A stretch of DNA of 64,000 nt from Solanum dulcamara (GCF_947179165.1 NC_077237.1:64711523-64775522), one strand, 5' to 3'; shown: positions 47,600 through 61,121, counted from the first letter of the stretch. The notes: generated from the sequence alone by a model not told the origin. Translations and numbers: made by a program.

Positions 47600-50103
47600 T
47601 ACTAAATCGATGGGGACATAAGACAAGCTCCTAGCTCACCAGAAATAACATAAGAGTGATGAAGTGGTCAAATGACAAAATGAAGTAAAATGGCATGTGC
47701 TCGAAACATGAGGTCTCACCAATAGTAAGGTAATAACTAGCACAAGCACGATCGCAAGGAGGATGAGAATGATCGTCGGACACTACATTATGATACAATG
47801 TAGGAAAATTTATGTGGGAGGTGTGCATGAACAATGAACATAGGACATAATCAATATAAATCATAAGATAGAACACCAATATCTTAAAACATGAGTAAAA
47901 CGATGAAAACCTTACAAGATCATAATCATTGGTCAATGCATCAAAATATCACCATCATAGGAGCATACATATGTGGGAGATAATCGTAACTGATAGTAAG
48001 ACCATGTGAGCCATAACATAAAATCCGTTGATACCCATATTGAGAAGGGGAGAAGCTACTTGCCAAGGTAGGTTCCGTCCAATCATTATCATTATCATGT
48101 GCTATATATGACTCCAGATGATCCTTACCCTATAGAGCATAAAAATAGAACTAACACATGCAACCAACCTTTAACCAAGGCCTATGGCTCAAATCTACTC
48201 CTCTAACTCAAGAACAAGGCCCAAAAGGGAACTCAACCCTAACTAGGTAACAAGGAGAAGGAACATAAAGAAATAGTGCTCATCTAGTCAATAAAAACCT
48301 ACAGGTCCAACTAGAAATACAACAACATCTAGTCCCGCCAAACGACAACGAAAAAGCATAGGGAATTCAAGCTTTAAATCTAGAAGGATCCGACAGTAAT
48401 TTACATGCCAAACTGGGTGAAAACCACTACACCAGGGATCCAACATAAGTGTGCTACAATAATAAAGAACACTAAGTCTCATAAACTCCCTCCAATAAAG
48501 GATACAATAACTAAGGATTAAACCACATCTCAAGTCTAAGGCACAAATTTTCCAACCATCATAAACATCAAACAAGTCACCTCAAATAGGCTAATCAAGG
48601 AAGAATTAAGGTATCATCAACAATCCCACCAACTAGACTGGAAATCTCATAAAGCCAACCTAGCCTAAAGATGACACTGGGACAAACAACCAAAATTCTA
48701 GGAATCTAGCCTAACCCATCACATACATTCCAAACCATCAGTAATATATGCTAAATAATACCTCGTGAAGCTCAATCAAAAGAAAGGAGATTGTAGTGTA
48801 CCTTGAAGCTGAACCCGCACCCTCCAAGTCCACTTTCTTGTAGCATTTCACTCCAAAAATAATTATAAATGACTCCACGCTATCAAAATATTTATCACCT
48901 CATCAATACAAATATATTTACACTAAAATTGCATTTTCCAGAGATGGACCCAAAATTGGGTGAAAAAAGGAATTATAGGACCTGCAATGAAAATCTTAAA
49001 AATGACTCTGTGAAAAGGTTCTGAACGCATTATTGAGTTTTTCCACCAAAATAGGGTACAAATTTATGTTCAAAATGAGAGAAAACAACCCAATAAATAA
49101 TTTCACCATTCAATCCCTACCTAAGCTTGGGAAGCCCATTTGGATAAGAAATTACCTCACTACAACGCTTTCTAGAGTTCCTTAAACAATCCCATGCGTA
49201 GCTAAGAACACCACTCATATTGCTAAAGAGAATGCGAATATCGCTTACGTGAGCCTCACCGAAAGGCAGGCCTCGCTATAGTGAGACCCATGTCGCTAAA
49301 GTGACAGGTCGATTTAGCGAAGGTGTTATCACCTAAGTGACAGCCGTCTATAGACCATTACTTTTGCAATGCCCTGGTCACTTTAGCGACCAAGGGACGC
49401 TTTAGCAATGTCACTAGACTCAGCTATACCAATAGAGTTTTGAAAAGGCCAAGCTACAGATGGGGTGGTCGAGATTTGTTTAGAATTGTGTTCGCGCAAA
49501 AGGACTATGTTTACCCATTAAATTCGATGCTCCATACTCAATGGTACAGTATAAATTTCCATCCGAGATTGTCTCGAAAAAATATGGATCCCACCTCCAA
49601 GCATAATTCTTAGTAATTCTACAAGAAGGCTATAAATGAGATCGAAAGCCTTGAGACACAAATAAAAGGTCATTCTAGACCAAACTCAATACTTCAGGGC
49701 TAACCGTATTGATAAAATTTCAATTCGAGTGTGTTTACCAAGACTGTAGACCAAAGTCAACCTTAGGCCAAATTTTAAACACTAAAGCGCCAAATAGCCC
49801 CAAACTCGCACCGATTTCCTTGATACACGTGATGACTACACTACTAGGCTAATTTGGCTTTTCCAGAGTTGATGAAACTATCATAATTCCATTCTAAGGC
49901 AATTTTCCTAGAGTTTTGACCAAAGTCAACCACTAAACCTCCATGAACTCCAACACAGGAAATTGGGCATAAAACTCGAATGAATGATTAGGCGACCAAA
50001 CTGTCAGTGCCACCAAGTAATATATTGCTTGGGGTCACTATAGGAAAGATCTAAATACTGAAAAGATCATTGAAGGATGAAAATGACCAGGAGGGTCATT
50101 ACA
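47600..50103 (-). repeat. Truncated gypsy LTR, minus strand (copy B)
   Basis: Counterpart of 25501-27951. On the minus strand it starts TGTAATGACCCTCCTGG at 50103, confirming the LTR start that is mutated in copy A, and is cut at the same base as copy A. AGAGT follows it. The 47631-47936 and 48288-48575 minus-strand frames are chance ORFs within the LTR. Confidence 0.75.
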
Positions 50104-51776
50104 AGAGTCTTCCGTGAACGGGTCCCAACTTGGGAAATTTAAGAGGGTGAATTGAAATTTTTCCCACTCTTTTATTATATTACGTAAACATTTTGGGGAT
50201 TATTTCTAAATAATTAAATACACAAAACCCTCTTTAAATCCCTCAATCCCTCAACTATTCTCTTAACAAAATTCATCAATCTAAAGAATCCTCTATAAGC
50301 TCTTCTTCAAAGTTCTATCCAGTTCTCTTAGAGTCAAGTTCGTCAATTACATTGTTGTTAAAGCCTCACTTTCTAGGTATGTGGAAATTCATCCATGTAT
50401 CTTCTTTATCCATATAGTCCCAAAGGTTTTTTCAATTATCTCTTTTATGAATTTCTTCCTCTAATTTTGATAATTTTGCATTGGGTCAATTAAATTATGC
50501 TTTTACTCAATTTCAATGGTCTATTAATGCATGATTAAATCCAAATTACATGTTTTAAATGAGTTGACAAGGACCCATGCATTATCCTATGAATATCAAG
50601 TATAAATAATTTATTTATGATCATGGAAGATGAAGTATTATGTATGATTTATGAAAGTTATGAATTATGATTCACGTATGTGTTCAACCATGTATTCATG
50701 AATTATGAAAGGTTTTCCCATAATATGAACTAATCATGATTTAGATGGTTAGAAAGGTGAGTGTTTATATATTAATGTTATGATCATGGATTTTCAAGGA
50801 GCTATTGTTATGATGCATTTGGTGATGTGGATTAGTTGATTATTGTCTTTCTTAATGACTATGATTTATGTATTTCGTTGGTATTAACTTAGAACAGAGA
50901 GAACTTTGTGGTGAGGACTTGCTAAGAGAGTCCCTAGTAGCAACCCCTAGTTTCAAACTACGTGCTCCCATAGGTTCCTTAATGTCCTAGCTAGTGGATC
51001 CACATATAGCTCATGTTCATGTTTACACAGAGTCTACCATGGAAATTAGCCTCTCTCTTCACAGTCTAGAGTTACATCAAATTCCATGTTATACCTCAAT
51101 AGTCTTAAATACCGTTTAAGTTTAATATTCTACCAATAAAAATGCTCTTCTTATAAGCCCTTTTATGGTGTTTTATGATGCATCCTTATTAATTTTTTAA
51201 AAGAATTGTTGAATCTTTATTTCACGCTTTCAAGATATTGGTTCATGCATCACATGTTCATATTGATTATGTTTGATAATTCTTGTTCATACATGTTTCT
51301 CACATACTTAATACATTTCATGTACTAACACATATTTTTCCTACATTTTATCTTAATGTAGGGTTCGATGACCATTCTACACATCCCACTTAAGTGTAGA
51401 TTTTAGAGTTATTATCTACTTGTTGGTAAGTCATCATGCTTCGAAAACATAACATTTATGATTTCATTTACATTCTTTTATGACTTTTACTTTATTACAT
51501 TTTGGTGAGATAGAAACTTATCCTAAGACCCATCTATAGTAGCAAAGGCATGTTGGCTTGTTGTGTCTATGTTGACCCATTTATTCAGATATTTAGCTTG
51601 ATTTTCTTATATCGATATTTCCTTGTTGAGACTTATATTCTGCATTCATAATTATCTCATGATATTGTCTAACTTACCTTCTGTATATTCATGTATAATT
51701 TGCGAAGAAGCTTGGTTGGGGTCTGTCGAGATCCTAATCATCATGTTACGTCTAGAGCCTAGTTTGGGTTATGACA
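50104..51776 (+). repeat. Gypsy LTR (element Ga), 5'-truncated, copy B
   Basis: Counterpart of 27952-29623, about 97% alike in compared stretches. The TATA-like box of copy A (CTATAAAT) is CTTTAAAT here. It ends GGGTTATGACA, followed by the primer-binding site. Confidence 0.8.
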
Positions 51777-51780
51777 AACT

Positions 51781-51792
51781 TGGTATCAAAGC
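51781..51792 (+). promoter_or_regulatory. Primer-binding site of element Ga, copy B
   Basis: TGGTATCAAAGC, one change from the tRNA-Met complementary TGGTATCAGAGC, four bases after the LTR end. Confidence 0.75.
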
Positions 51793-51993
51793 ACAAGGTT
51801 TAAGGTGCACTAGGGAGTCTAACATGCCGCTTCAAGTAGAGGCTTGTTCATGGGTGTGAAGCTCCACATCTATGAATGAGAGGCTATGAGGCATTTCAGG
51901 AAATTCTATATCTTTCATTATTCATATGTCATGCGGTAGAGTTGAACTCTAAGGTTTTACCTTTAATACTCTTTCTTTGCAAATTAAATAATC

Positions 51994-52562
51994 ATGCCTC
52001 CTAGAAGATCTCCCTTAATAAGGAATATGAATAAGGTGCAAGAAGCTCCACCAGTTACTAATGACCCTTTGGATAAGCAAGTTTCTCATGTCGAGTTCCG
52101 AGTAACTTTTCAAGTACTTGCCTAAGCTGTGGCTGTAAAAGCCAATCAAGAGGCTGTTACTCCTGTTAATCCAAATATGGGTACTTTGGCTAGCCGAGTT
52201 GTGATTTTGCTCGTATGAATCCTCCTAGGTTTTATGGTTTTAACGTGGATGAGGATATACAAGAGTTTATTGATGGTATTTTCAAGATCATAAACATCAT
52301 GGGAATTGGTTAGGAGGAGTAGGTGGACTATGAGGCATATGAACTTAAGGGAGCTGCTCAGATTTGGTATGAACAATAGAATGGTGAAAGGCTAGAGATA
52401 TGGGTCTAGTGGATTGGGAAGAGTTCAAGGGTGCTTTCCTTGACCATTTATTTCCATTAGAGTTGAGGGAATCTAAAGTACAAGAACTCATCAACTTGAG
52501 GCAAGGTAATATGAGCATGAGTGAATAGGCATTCAAGTTCACTCAATTGTCAAAATATGCTC
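51994..52562 (+). pseudogene. Gag of element Ga, copy B, 3'-deleted
   Basis: It starts MPPRRSPLIRNMNKVQEAP, closer to the usual gag start than copy A. It continues with DPLDKQVSHVEFRVTFQVLA, VNPNMGTLASRV, a one-base loss, then the ARMNPPRFYGF and DEDIQEFIDG core and YELKGAAQIWYEQ. Stops occur at the same places as in A (after QVLA, after MGIG, after WYEQ), so those lesions predate the duplication. The gene is cut at about 52562 (AAATATGCTCCTTTT), where the solo LTR interior begins. Confidence 0.8.
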
Positions 52563-55104
52563 CTTTTAAAAATGGAGTTTATGATGTTGTTATGAGGTAT
52601 ATTAAATGTCTTAAATAATATTGGAAGTGGAAAAATTGCATAAGGATGATTGACATTAGAAACAAACTAAATTGAAGTGGTTATAGCTAAATTGAAGTCG
52701 AGTAGTGGGTTGTCGTTCTGGTGCTGCGGGTGAAGCTGTTTGGGTTTCGTGTTGCAGGGATTTAATGTTTTTTAAAAAGGGTGTGGTTAAATATTTTGCA
52801 AAATAAAGATTAAAAACTCTATTTTCGTATCATAGTTTGGAGCTAGTTGTTTGGAGCTTGTATTGTGTAAGGTTGAAGTGATTTACTTGTAAATATGGTG
52901 TTGGTTTTTGTTTGTTGTATGGTTGTTGATATTGTTTCCGAGTTGAAATATCGGGGATGTTGAAGTTATAGGAGAGGGTAATGGATAAGGAAATAACTCC
53001 TATGAGTACTTGGGTGTAGAGTTGTAAATTGGAAAGTGAAAAGTAATTAACCTTAGTATTACTTTCATGTTAAATAGGTTCAAGAGATGACGAGGCGAAC
53101 GTGTAAGAGTAATCCGTAAGAGGTATGTGAAGCTTACCCTTTCTTTCTTTGGGCATATCTTAACCTTAAGTTATTGATATATGAAATGTGGGGACAATTC
53201 CATTCATATAACCCCAAGTATGACTCATAAGTCTTATTCACTTCTCGATGGTAGAATTCCTATACTAGTTGAGTTATTGCCTCTCAAGGCTTCTATATAA
53301 TGGAGAGTAGTAAGTATGTGAAGTTATCTCCTTTCTCTTGGCATATTTTGGCATAAGTACATAGAGCTACCCTTCTTTCCTATTGATATCCTTGACATAA
53401 GTGTGGTGCTATATTGGTAAGGTAATGCAATAATAAGGTTATGATACCGAGCCCATGACGGGTCAGGTTTGATATATGTAATGACGATTCCTTAAGGAAA
53501 AGTAGGGACTAGGTAAAGCTTATTCCTTCTCTTCCTTTGGCATATCCTAATTATAAGTAAAATATTATACGAGCTCTGGGGTAAATCCACTTTTAAGTCC
53601 TAAATGTAATCCGTATCTCTTATTCACTTTTGAATGTCAAACTCTTGTAGTAAGTTGAACTACTTTCCTTGAACTCTATAGGTTGAGAAGTACTGGATGC
53701 ATAAGCTCATAGTCCTAAGGATTATGTGATGATGGGTATCCCCGATTCTATGAACTGTTAGTATTACTTTAGTACATGTCTTGGGTCCCCAAGATCCTAA
53801 GTGATATAGGCCTCAATGTTATTTAGAAGGCACTCGAGATGGCTACACTACTATTCTGGTCCTCGGACGATATCTTAATATTCTTGCATTGTCGACTCTC
53901 TGATAATGATTTAAATTGTATATGGTTACTCACTACTTGATTCATGTATACTGTAATACATCTTTCACCGAGTTCCATAAAGGTCCGGGTATGGTATATG
54001 ATAATTATGACACCGAGTCCCATAAAGGGCCGGGTACGGTATATGATGATATAATGACTTCGAGTCCCATAAAGGGACGGGTATGATATATGATGATATA
54101 ATGACACCGAGTCCCATAAAGAGCCGGGTATGGTATATGATATGTGGATCGGATCGAATGTTCCTCAGCATTACTATATGATATGTGGATCAGGCCGAAC
54201 GTTCCTCGGCATTACTATATGATACGTGGATCAGACTGAACATTCCTCGGCATTACTATATGATATGTGTGGATCAGGCTAAACGTTCCTCGGCCTTACT
54301 ATATGATACATAGATCGGACTTAATGTGCCTCGGCATTACTATATAATATGTGGATCGGGCCATCGTTCCTCGACATTATTATATGATGTGTAGATCGGG
54401 CAGTATGTTTCTTGGCATATACTTACTATATATATGGATCGGGCTGTACGTCCATGGTGCTAATAATATGTATATGCTTAGGATGACAGAATGATGTAGA
54501 TGGTACACCGAGTCCCTTAGCAGGCTAGGCATAGTACGTGATGTTAATATGTATGACTTGTTTTTATATGATGCAAGTATGGTAAATGGTTAAATGTTGT
54601 ACTTTCCCCTGCATCCCTACACCAACTGTAATCTCCTTATGATGTCTATGCTTTACATACTCAGTATATATGTCTACTGACCCCTCTTTCTCGGGGGGGG
54701 GGGGTTGCGTTCAAGCCTACAGGTACAGAAAAATACTTTGGCGATCTATCAGTATAAGAGTTCTACTCAACAGTTCAGAAGTGCTCCATTGTGTCGGAGC
54801 CTAGTTTTGGTATTAACGTTTGATATATATATTTATTTGTCCACGGGTATGGTGGGGGCCCTGTCCTGCCTTATGTTACTGTTCTTTCTCTTAGAGGTTT
54901 GTGGACATGTATGTGGGTTGTGTATGGGTTGTATATGCATGTCTGCACAGTGGTGCCTATAATAATCCTCATCGGCTTATATATTATCTTGTCTGTTGAT
55001 GTGCTATAACTTCAACAGGGGACAGATTTACTTACAGATAGTAGAGAAATACGCGAGTGCCCAATTTAGGCACCCATCATGGCCTACGGGGTTGGGTCGT
55101 GACA
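52563..55104 (+). repeat. 5'-deleted LTR, counterpart of the copy A solo LTR
   Basis: It begins inside the LTR at the equivalent of A 34539 (AAAATGGAGTTT) and ends GGGTTGGGTCGTGACA at 55104, followed by TTATT, the same target duplication half as in copy A. About 950 bases of the LTR start were lost in the copy B deletion. It has a C/G hairpin with a run of twelve G at 54693-54704. Confidence 0.85.
53967..54440 (+). repeat. Tandem arrays in the LTR, copy B
   Basis: The same two arrays as at 35929-36420: four CACCGAGTCCCATAAAGG units, then about seven ATGTGGATC / CCTCGGCATTACTATA units of about 45 bases, with the same unit order, so unit number was largely stable since the duplication. Confidence 0.8.
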
Positions 55105-55109
55105 TTATT

Positions 55110-55410
55110 TAACTTCATAAATAAATTCTACTTCAATGAGTAACTTCAATTTTGATCAATGGAACTAAATATAGTCTAAAGGGTCTTTGGGCCTTCTTAA
55201 AAAGACAAGCACCACTCTTGACTGCCAACTAATGGACTGCTACTTTGGGATCAAATCCGGGAATATCTTTATAACTCCAGGCAAAGACGTTCCTACATTA
55301 TTTGAGTGTATCCATATAAGTGATTTCTTCATCAAATTCTAGAAAAATACTCAGGTAAGTGGACTTAGGTCTTCATCAGTGCAAATATTAACTTCCTTTT
55401 TTGGATTTAT
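55110..55410 (-). pseudogene. Tat-like pol fragment, copy B
   Basis: Counterpart of 37077-37382, with the NVFAW, DPKVAVH and EVNKLIEVEF-type reading on the minus strand and small indels. The remainder of the reverse transcriptase is missing in copy B because of the 4.1-kb deletion. Confidence 0.75.
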
Positions 55411-57315
55411 TGTAATACCCAAAAAGTTTGAAAAGTCAAAATGGAAAGGAAAGTTGTAGAAAAGTACTGGTGCAAGATTTAATGAGGCCATGTATGAATT
55501 GTACAAACTTATACAGTCCATAAAGGGTTATCATAGATGGGTTTGAGAAAAAGGAAAATCTTAAGTTAAAGTCTACTAATGATTTTACGATCTACATAAG
55601 GTCATACGGACCATAGACCAGGTTGTAGAAACAAATTGTAAGGCTTGGATGAATGGTCCATTAGGAAAGACATGTTCTACTGGTCATGGTGGCTTCTATG
55701 TATTGTAGGAGGGTCCATAGACCATGACACAAAGCTTAGGGATATTTAATCAATAAAGTTATTTGAGAGGTTATAAGACTGGTGTAAGGTTCTATGAGTC
55801 GTATCCAAGTTGTATAAGAAAAGATCAGAAAGTGTGATTTACGACTGGAAAAAGATGAGGGAGGTCTACATACCATAGAAGTTTGTTCGAACCATACAGG
55901 GTGATCGTAGAAGGAGCTTTAAAATGTGGGTTTTTTCCTGTGACTTCCATGAATTCCTATACGATCCGTATAGAGGTCTACGGACTGTAGAAGGAGTCCG
56001 TAAAACTTGTAGTTTGTTATTTTTCTGAGGCAATTCTAGTCTTTTCCCATTCTTTTTGTACTAAATCTAAGTCATTTTGGGTTTTTTTCCACGAACAATA
56101 AATGCACAAACCCTCCAAATTTCCCTTATTCCCTCTCATTCACCTAAAATTATCTAAGGCTCTCAAAATATTCTCTCGAGTCATCTTCTAAAAGTCAACC
56201 TAGGGTTTCAAACTCAAGTATCAATTAAAAGATCTCTTAAGGTTTTGATTAATAAAGGTATGTGGGAAATTAATCCATTTAAACTTCTCCATCCATGGAG
56301 TTGCAATGTGTTTTCAAATTCCTATTATGATTTCTTCCTAAACCCACAATTTTGATGATCTTCCATTGGGTTCAATCAATTATGCTTGTATTTAATTTGA
56401 ATAAATTATTATGTATTATTTGATCTTAATTACATAATTTTGATAAATTCTACATGAACCCATGCATTATGCCTTTTTATAATTATGAATTATGTTTGAA
56501 GAATTACGCATACATCTTGAATTTGTGAACTATGATTTTAAGGATGCTTTAGATGAAATATCAACATGAATTTTATGAAACTAAGGTTTGCTTCAAAAGG
56601 GAAGCAATCTCCTCACGAAGGTTTTTCATGATTTAGCAACTTTGTATTAAGTGTCATTTTCTATGCAAAGCTTATAATAATCTACATGGATTAGATAAGT
56701 CTCTCTTCAGACTACGTAATTAAATCATTATATGCTGAAGGAGTTATTCTTATAATTCAAGTATGTTATTATGAATTTGGTATTACTAGGATCTTACCAT
56801 TTTCAAAGCTTATGATATGTTATGAATTATATTCTTTGAGAGTTCACTTAGCACCAAGAGGACTTTGGGATTGAGGCTCTCCTGTTAGTAGAGGCCGAGT
56901 CTCTAGAAGTAATATCCATGTTCCATAACCATTTTTTCCTGTAGGATATACAAATCGGAAAAATCATCTTAAGCTAGAGGATCCACATATAGCTCATGCT
57001 TATTATCCTTACCTAGCAAGTAGGACACCTCTTTTTGATATGGGGAAGATGTTGGACTCCACTTTATAGCTCACATAGTTTATGTCGGTTGACGGTATAT
57101 CTCAAAGTAACATATGATTCTCTCACTATGCTATGTTTGACCATGTTTCCTTTTGAGCTTTGCATTGACATGTTTTTGTTTCTAAAGACATTTTCAAGAA
57201 TAATATCACATTTTAGATTACTCATTTCATCATCATATTTTATTTCATGCATTGCACATTCTCCATAATCAGTATATTCTATAGCACTCACCGTATACTT
57301 TTTTGGCTATATTGT
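55411..57315 (+). repeat. Gypsy LTR (element Gb), copy B, cut by a later insertion
   Basis: It starts TGTAATACCCAAAAAG. It has an uninterrupted site at 55650-55655 where copy A carries the LINE. 55823-56620 is the tract nearly identical to A 44681-45474. Its last 5 bases, ATTGT (57311-57315), precede the LTR inserted at 57316 and are the likely target duplication half. Confidence 0.8.
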
Positions 57316-60300
57316 TGTTACACCCCGCACTCTCGAGCTCGGAATGTCTTTTTAAGTTCCTTAGACACTATCATGTGAGACGGATAAGCTATGACCTATC
57401 AAATAACTCTAAGGAAAGAAGATTGTGATACCTCGTGAGAAGGAAGGTTGGAAATGGAGTCATAAGAATCCGAAAGGAATTGGAGGCCAAGTAATGAGTC
57501 ATAGGTCTCAATTTACCTACGTAAGCTACTAACTTGGAAGTCTTACATACTTAAGCTATTGTAGTACATACCAAGCTTGCGAAGCATGGATTACATAGGC
57601 TCTTAAAGTAAGACGAGATTACGAATCCACGAGGGAGGAAAAAAATGATGATGTGGCATCCAGGATGGTGACACGTGGAAGCACCTCAATCAGGCAGGTG
57701 ACCCACCTACTTGGGGTCAAGTAGGTGACCCACCTGCTTGGGGGAGGTGGACCTCACTTCCACGTGGTAGCACCCTATTGGTCGCATGGTTGAGGTGGCC
57801 CAATAAGGGCTTGACACGTGTCACCCTAAGGGGATGACACGTGTCACTTCCTAAGGGATAATATATATGTATGTTAATGACTCTTAAGTCATTTGAAGTC
57901 TAAAAATCAGCCAAAGGATAGAGATAAACGTGAGAGAAAGAGAGTACACAACGGCAACCACAAATTGGAAGAAATTAAGGTAAGTTGTTCACTTTTCTTC
58001 CGTGAATTAATTATCCACGGTGTTCCCTAAGTACGTGAATATGTATATATGTTTTTTATTATGTTTATGGAACCAAAACTTCAGCTTTACAATTGGAAAT
58101 TTGGAAGAAAATGAAGAGAAAAACATTAAAGGGGCAAGGAAGGAGGGCTACGGGTTTGGCCCTTTTGGGGTTAGCTTCCGGTTTCGTTCCTTAAATTAAT
58201 TATTTGAAGTGTACCTAAGTTGTATTATGGTTTTTAATAACATAAAATTTCAATTTGGGTCAGCGAAGAAGTAACACAAACAGCCCGCTCAATTTCAGCG
58301 CGTTTGGAGAAGTTACGAGTTGCGCTTTGACAATTTTGGCTAAATTCGGGTAAGGTATGGTTTCTCATTTCAATTTGGACTTTATGGTGTTGATATGGAG
58401 TATATTATACACCTTTTGGGTGTCTGGAAGTGTGTAAATTTTATTGGAACACTTGATGTTCGGAACAAACTAAATTGGAGTCTCTAGAAGTGAATTGTCG
58501 TCGAAATAAAGTGTCGTTATTCTGAGTTGTTGCTGCAGGGTGTAATGTATTTTTGCATGGACTAAATGAATTATAAAATGGGTGTGTATTCTTATGGTTT
58601 AATCCACAGGACCCCTCATTTCGTATAGTTAAAGGTGTTACAAAAGAAAGGGTAGACGCTCTATTGTTATATCGTATTTTTGAATAAGTCATTTGGAGTT
58701 TATGTTGTATATTGTTGGTGTGAATTGATGCAGGTTGTTGTTTTTGGTTGGCTGTAGGTCTTAGGTATTTAATTGGAAATTTGTATAGGGAACATTATCG
58801 GGGAGGTGCTGCCCAATTTTCGTCGATGCCTTAGAAAAATAACAGAACTAGTCGGGGAAACGACTAAGGAAATAGATTCCATTAATACTAAGGTGTAACC
58901 TAGGGTAATGGAAAGTTAAAAGGGGTTGATATTCATATTACTTTCATGTTGAATAGTTCAAAGGATGGAGAGGCAAATAGGATAAGGAATAATTCAGACA
59001 AGGTATGTGAAGCTTTCTTTTTGCATGTTTTCGGCATAAGTATGTAAAGCCTATCTTGTTTCTTCTTTTGGCATGTCTTCAAGTTAAGTAATGAATGATA
59101 TGACATTGAGGGTAAATCTACTCATAAATGCCAAGCGTAGTTCACGGTCCTCATTTAGTTCTTGATCAAAGCACTCTTACAGTAATTGAACTAGGGCTTC
59201 TCAAGCCTTCCATACGTTAGGAAGTGATGAGTATGTAAGGCTATCCTTCCCTTCTCTTGGAATATCCTTGATAGAAGTGCAACATGTATAGCTACTTATG
59301 AAAGTGGGGATAATCCCATTCATAAGGCCCCGAGCATACCTCCTGATTCTTATCCACTACTAAACACTAGGACGTATACGATAGGTGAATTATTGTCTCT
59401 CAAACTCCTTTAGGATAGAAAAGGACAAACAGGTGAGGCCTACCCTTTCTTTCTTTTGACCTATCTTAAAGAAGCCGATACATGATACGAGCTCTATAGT
59501 AACTCCATTCTTAAGCTCCGAATACGCTATATGTCTCATATTCACTCCTTGACAGGAAAACTCTCATCGTAGTTGAGCTAGCTTCCCTGAACCGTCTATA
59601 TGTCGATTAATAGTGGGACTTAGAGCTCCTATTCCTAAGGAATCTGTGATGATAGATGTTAATAATTTCCTTAAGACGATTGGCATTGCCCTAAAATATG
59701 TCTATAATTCCTAAGATTTCACTTAATATAGTCCTAGTGGCATTCAAAGGGCACCTGAGATGATTATTATCCTGATCCACGAACGATAGTTCCGTATGAT
59801 TACCCTAGTGAGTCCAAGATAGTGATCTACCTATATGTGATGATATGATTATAACACCGAGTCCCCTAAAGGGCCGGGTACGGTATATGAGGATATGATT
59901 ATAACACTGAGTCCCCTAAAGGGCCGGGTAAGGTATATGATGATATGATTATAACACTGAGTCCCCTAAAGGGCCAGGTATGGTATATGATGATATGATT
60001 ATAACACCGAGTCCCCTAAAGGGGCCGGGTACGGTATATGATGATATGATGATAACATCGAGTCCCCTAAAGGGCCGGGTATGGTATATGAAGATATGAT
60101 GATAACACTGAGTCCCCTAATGGGCCGGGTACGGTATGTGATGATATGATTAGCCGGGTATGGTATGCTATGTAATGATAGATAGACATGCATGTGAAAA
60201 TATAATAATGTAATTGTAACATATGACACGACCCCATATGCGATGACATGGTAACACCGAGTCCCCTAGTGGGCCAAATATAGTATATGAAGATGGTGTA

Positions 60301-60931
60301 CATGCCCTTATGTTATAAGATGCAGGTATAGTGCCTTATTAACTGTTATAATTGTTCCCTGCATCCCTATTTCAGTTCTTCTCTCAGTTATGATGCGTTA
60401 TGCTTTATATACTCGGTACTTATATCGTATTGACCCCCCTTTTCTCAGGGGGCTGCGTTTCATGCCTATAGGTACAGATGTCCATTCTGGAGATCTGTCA
60501 GCTTAGGAGTTCCTCTCAGCTATGTTGAAAGTGCTTCACTATTCTGGATCCTAATTTTTATACTGGTCACTTAATGTATATATTTGTACATTCAGGGGTA
60601 CGACGGGGGCGCTGTACTACCATATGTTGCTATTACTATTCCTAGAGGTCTGTACACATATGGATATGGGATGTTTATGAGTTTGTTTCGATTGTTCCTA
60701 TACGGCATTTTGTGAATATAGTTATGTTACAGAAGCCTTGTCGGCTAGCATGCCCTTATGTGCTATGAAACAAGTGAAAGAGGCCACACTTGTACGAAAA
60801 AGTTTTAACTCATTGGGGTTTTTGCGAGTAGTATCCCCTTGTTCATAGTTCAGTATGACTACAACTGATAGGTAGGTATACAGGGGTCCAGGTTGGACCC
60901 CAGTCGCGACCTATGGGGTTGGGTCATGACA
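57316..60931 (+). repeat. 5' LTR of a gypsy element (3.6 kb)
   Basis: It starts TGTTACACCCCGCACTC and ends GGGTTGGGTCATGACA at 60931, directly followed by a primer-binding site and gag, so it is a 5' LTR and not a solo LTR. It is the same family as 33585-37071 and 11833-15173. It holds CACGTGTCA boxes (57785-57850), a TATA-rich ATAATATATATG near 57860, a donor-like AAGGTAAGTTG near 57978, a six-unit tandem array (59855-60155) and a C-run/G-run hairpin at 60434-60452. Its partner LTR is not in the window. Confidence 0.85.
59855..60155 (+). repeat. Six-unit tandem array of 50-51 bases in the LTR
   Basis: Units start CACCGAGTCCCCTAAAGGG (59855, 59905, 59955, 60005, 60056, 60106) and continue CCGGGTACGGTATATGATGA. 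A seventh lone unit lies at 60255. The array is related to, but longer in period and more uniform than, the 44-47-base array of the copy A solo LTR. Confidence 0.9.
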
Positions 60932-60935
60932 GAAG

Positions 60936-60947
60936 TGTTATCAGAGC
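60936..60947 (+). promoter_or_regulatory. Primer-binding site after the 57316 LTR
   Basis: TGTTATCAGAGC, one change from the tRNA-Met complementary TGGTATCAGAGC, four bases after the LTR end. Confidence 0.8.
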
Positions 60948-61121
60948 AGTTCGTCCTTGGAGTGTCTACAGACCGTGTCTAGTAGAGGCTTGTTTATCGG
61001 TGTGTTGTGCACCATACCTATAAAAAGGAGGCTGCATGACATTTAGGATGTTATCTCTCTTTTTTATCTTATCGTGCGATAGAGCTATGTTGTTAGGATG
61101 ATCTCTCATTAACATATCATT

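Larger units (their letters stand above)
47600..57315. repeat. Tandem duplication, copy B (9.7 kb visible)
   Basis: Collinear with copy A from 25501: minus-strand LTR, Ga LTR and gag start, solo LTR end, Tat-like fragment, Gb LTR. It lacks the equivalents of A 30412-34538 (a deletion with its junction at 52562) and of the LINE. It keeps about 130 bases near 48105-48235 missing from A at 26030. Collinearity stops at 57315, where a new LTR is inserted. The remainder of copy B, if it exists, would lie beyond the window. Confidence 0.85.
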
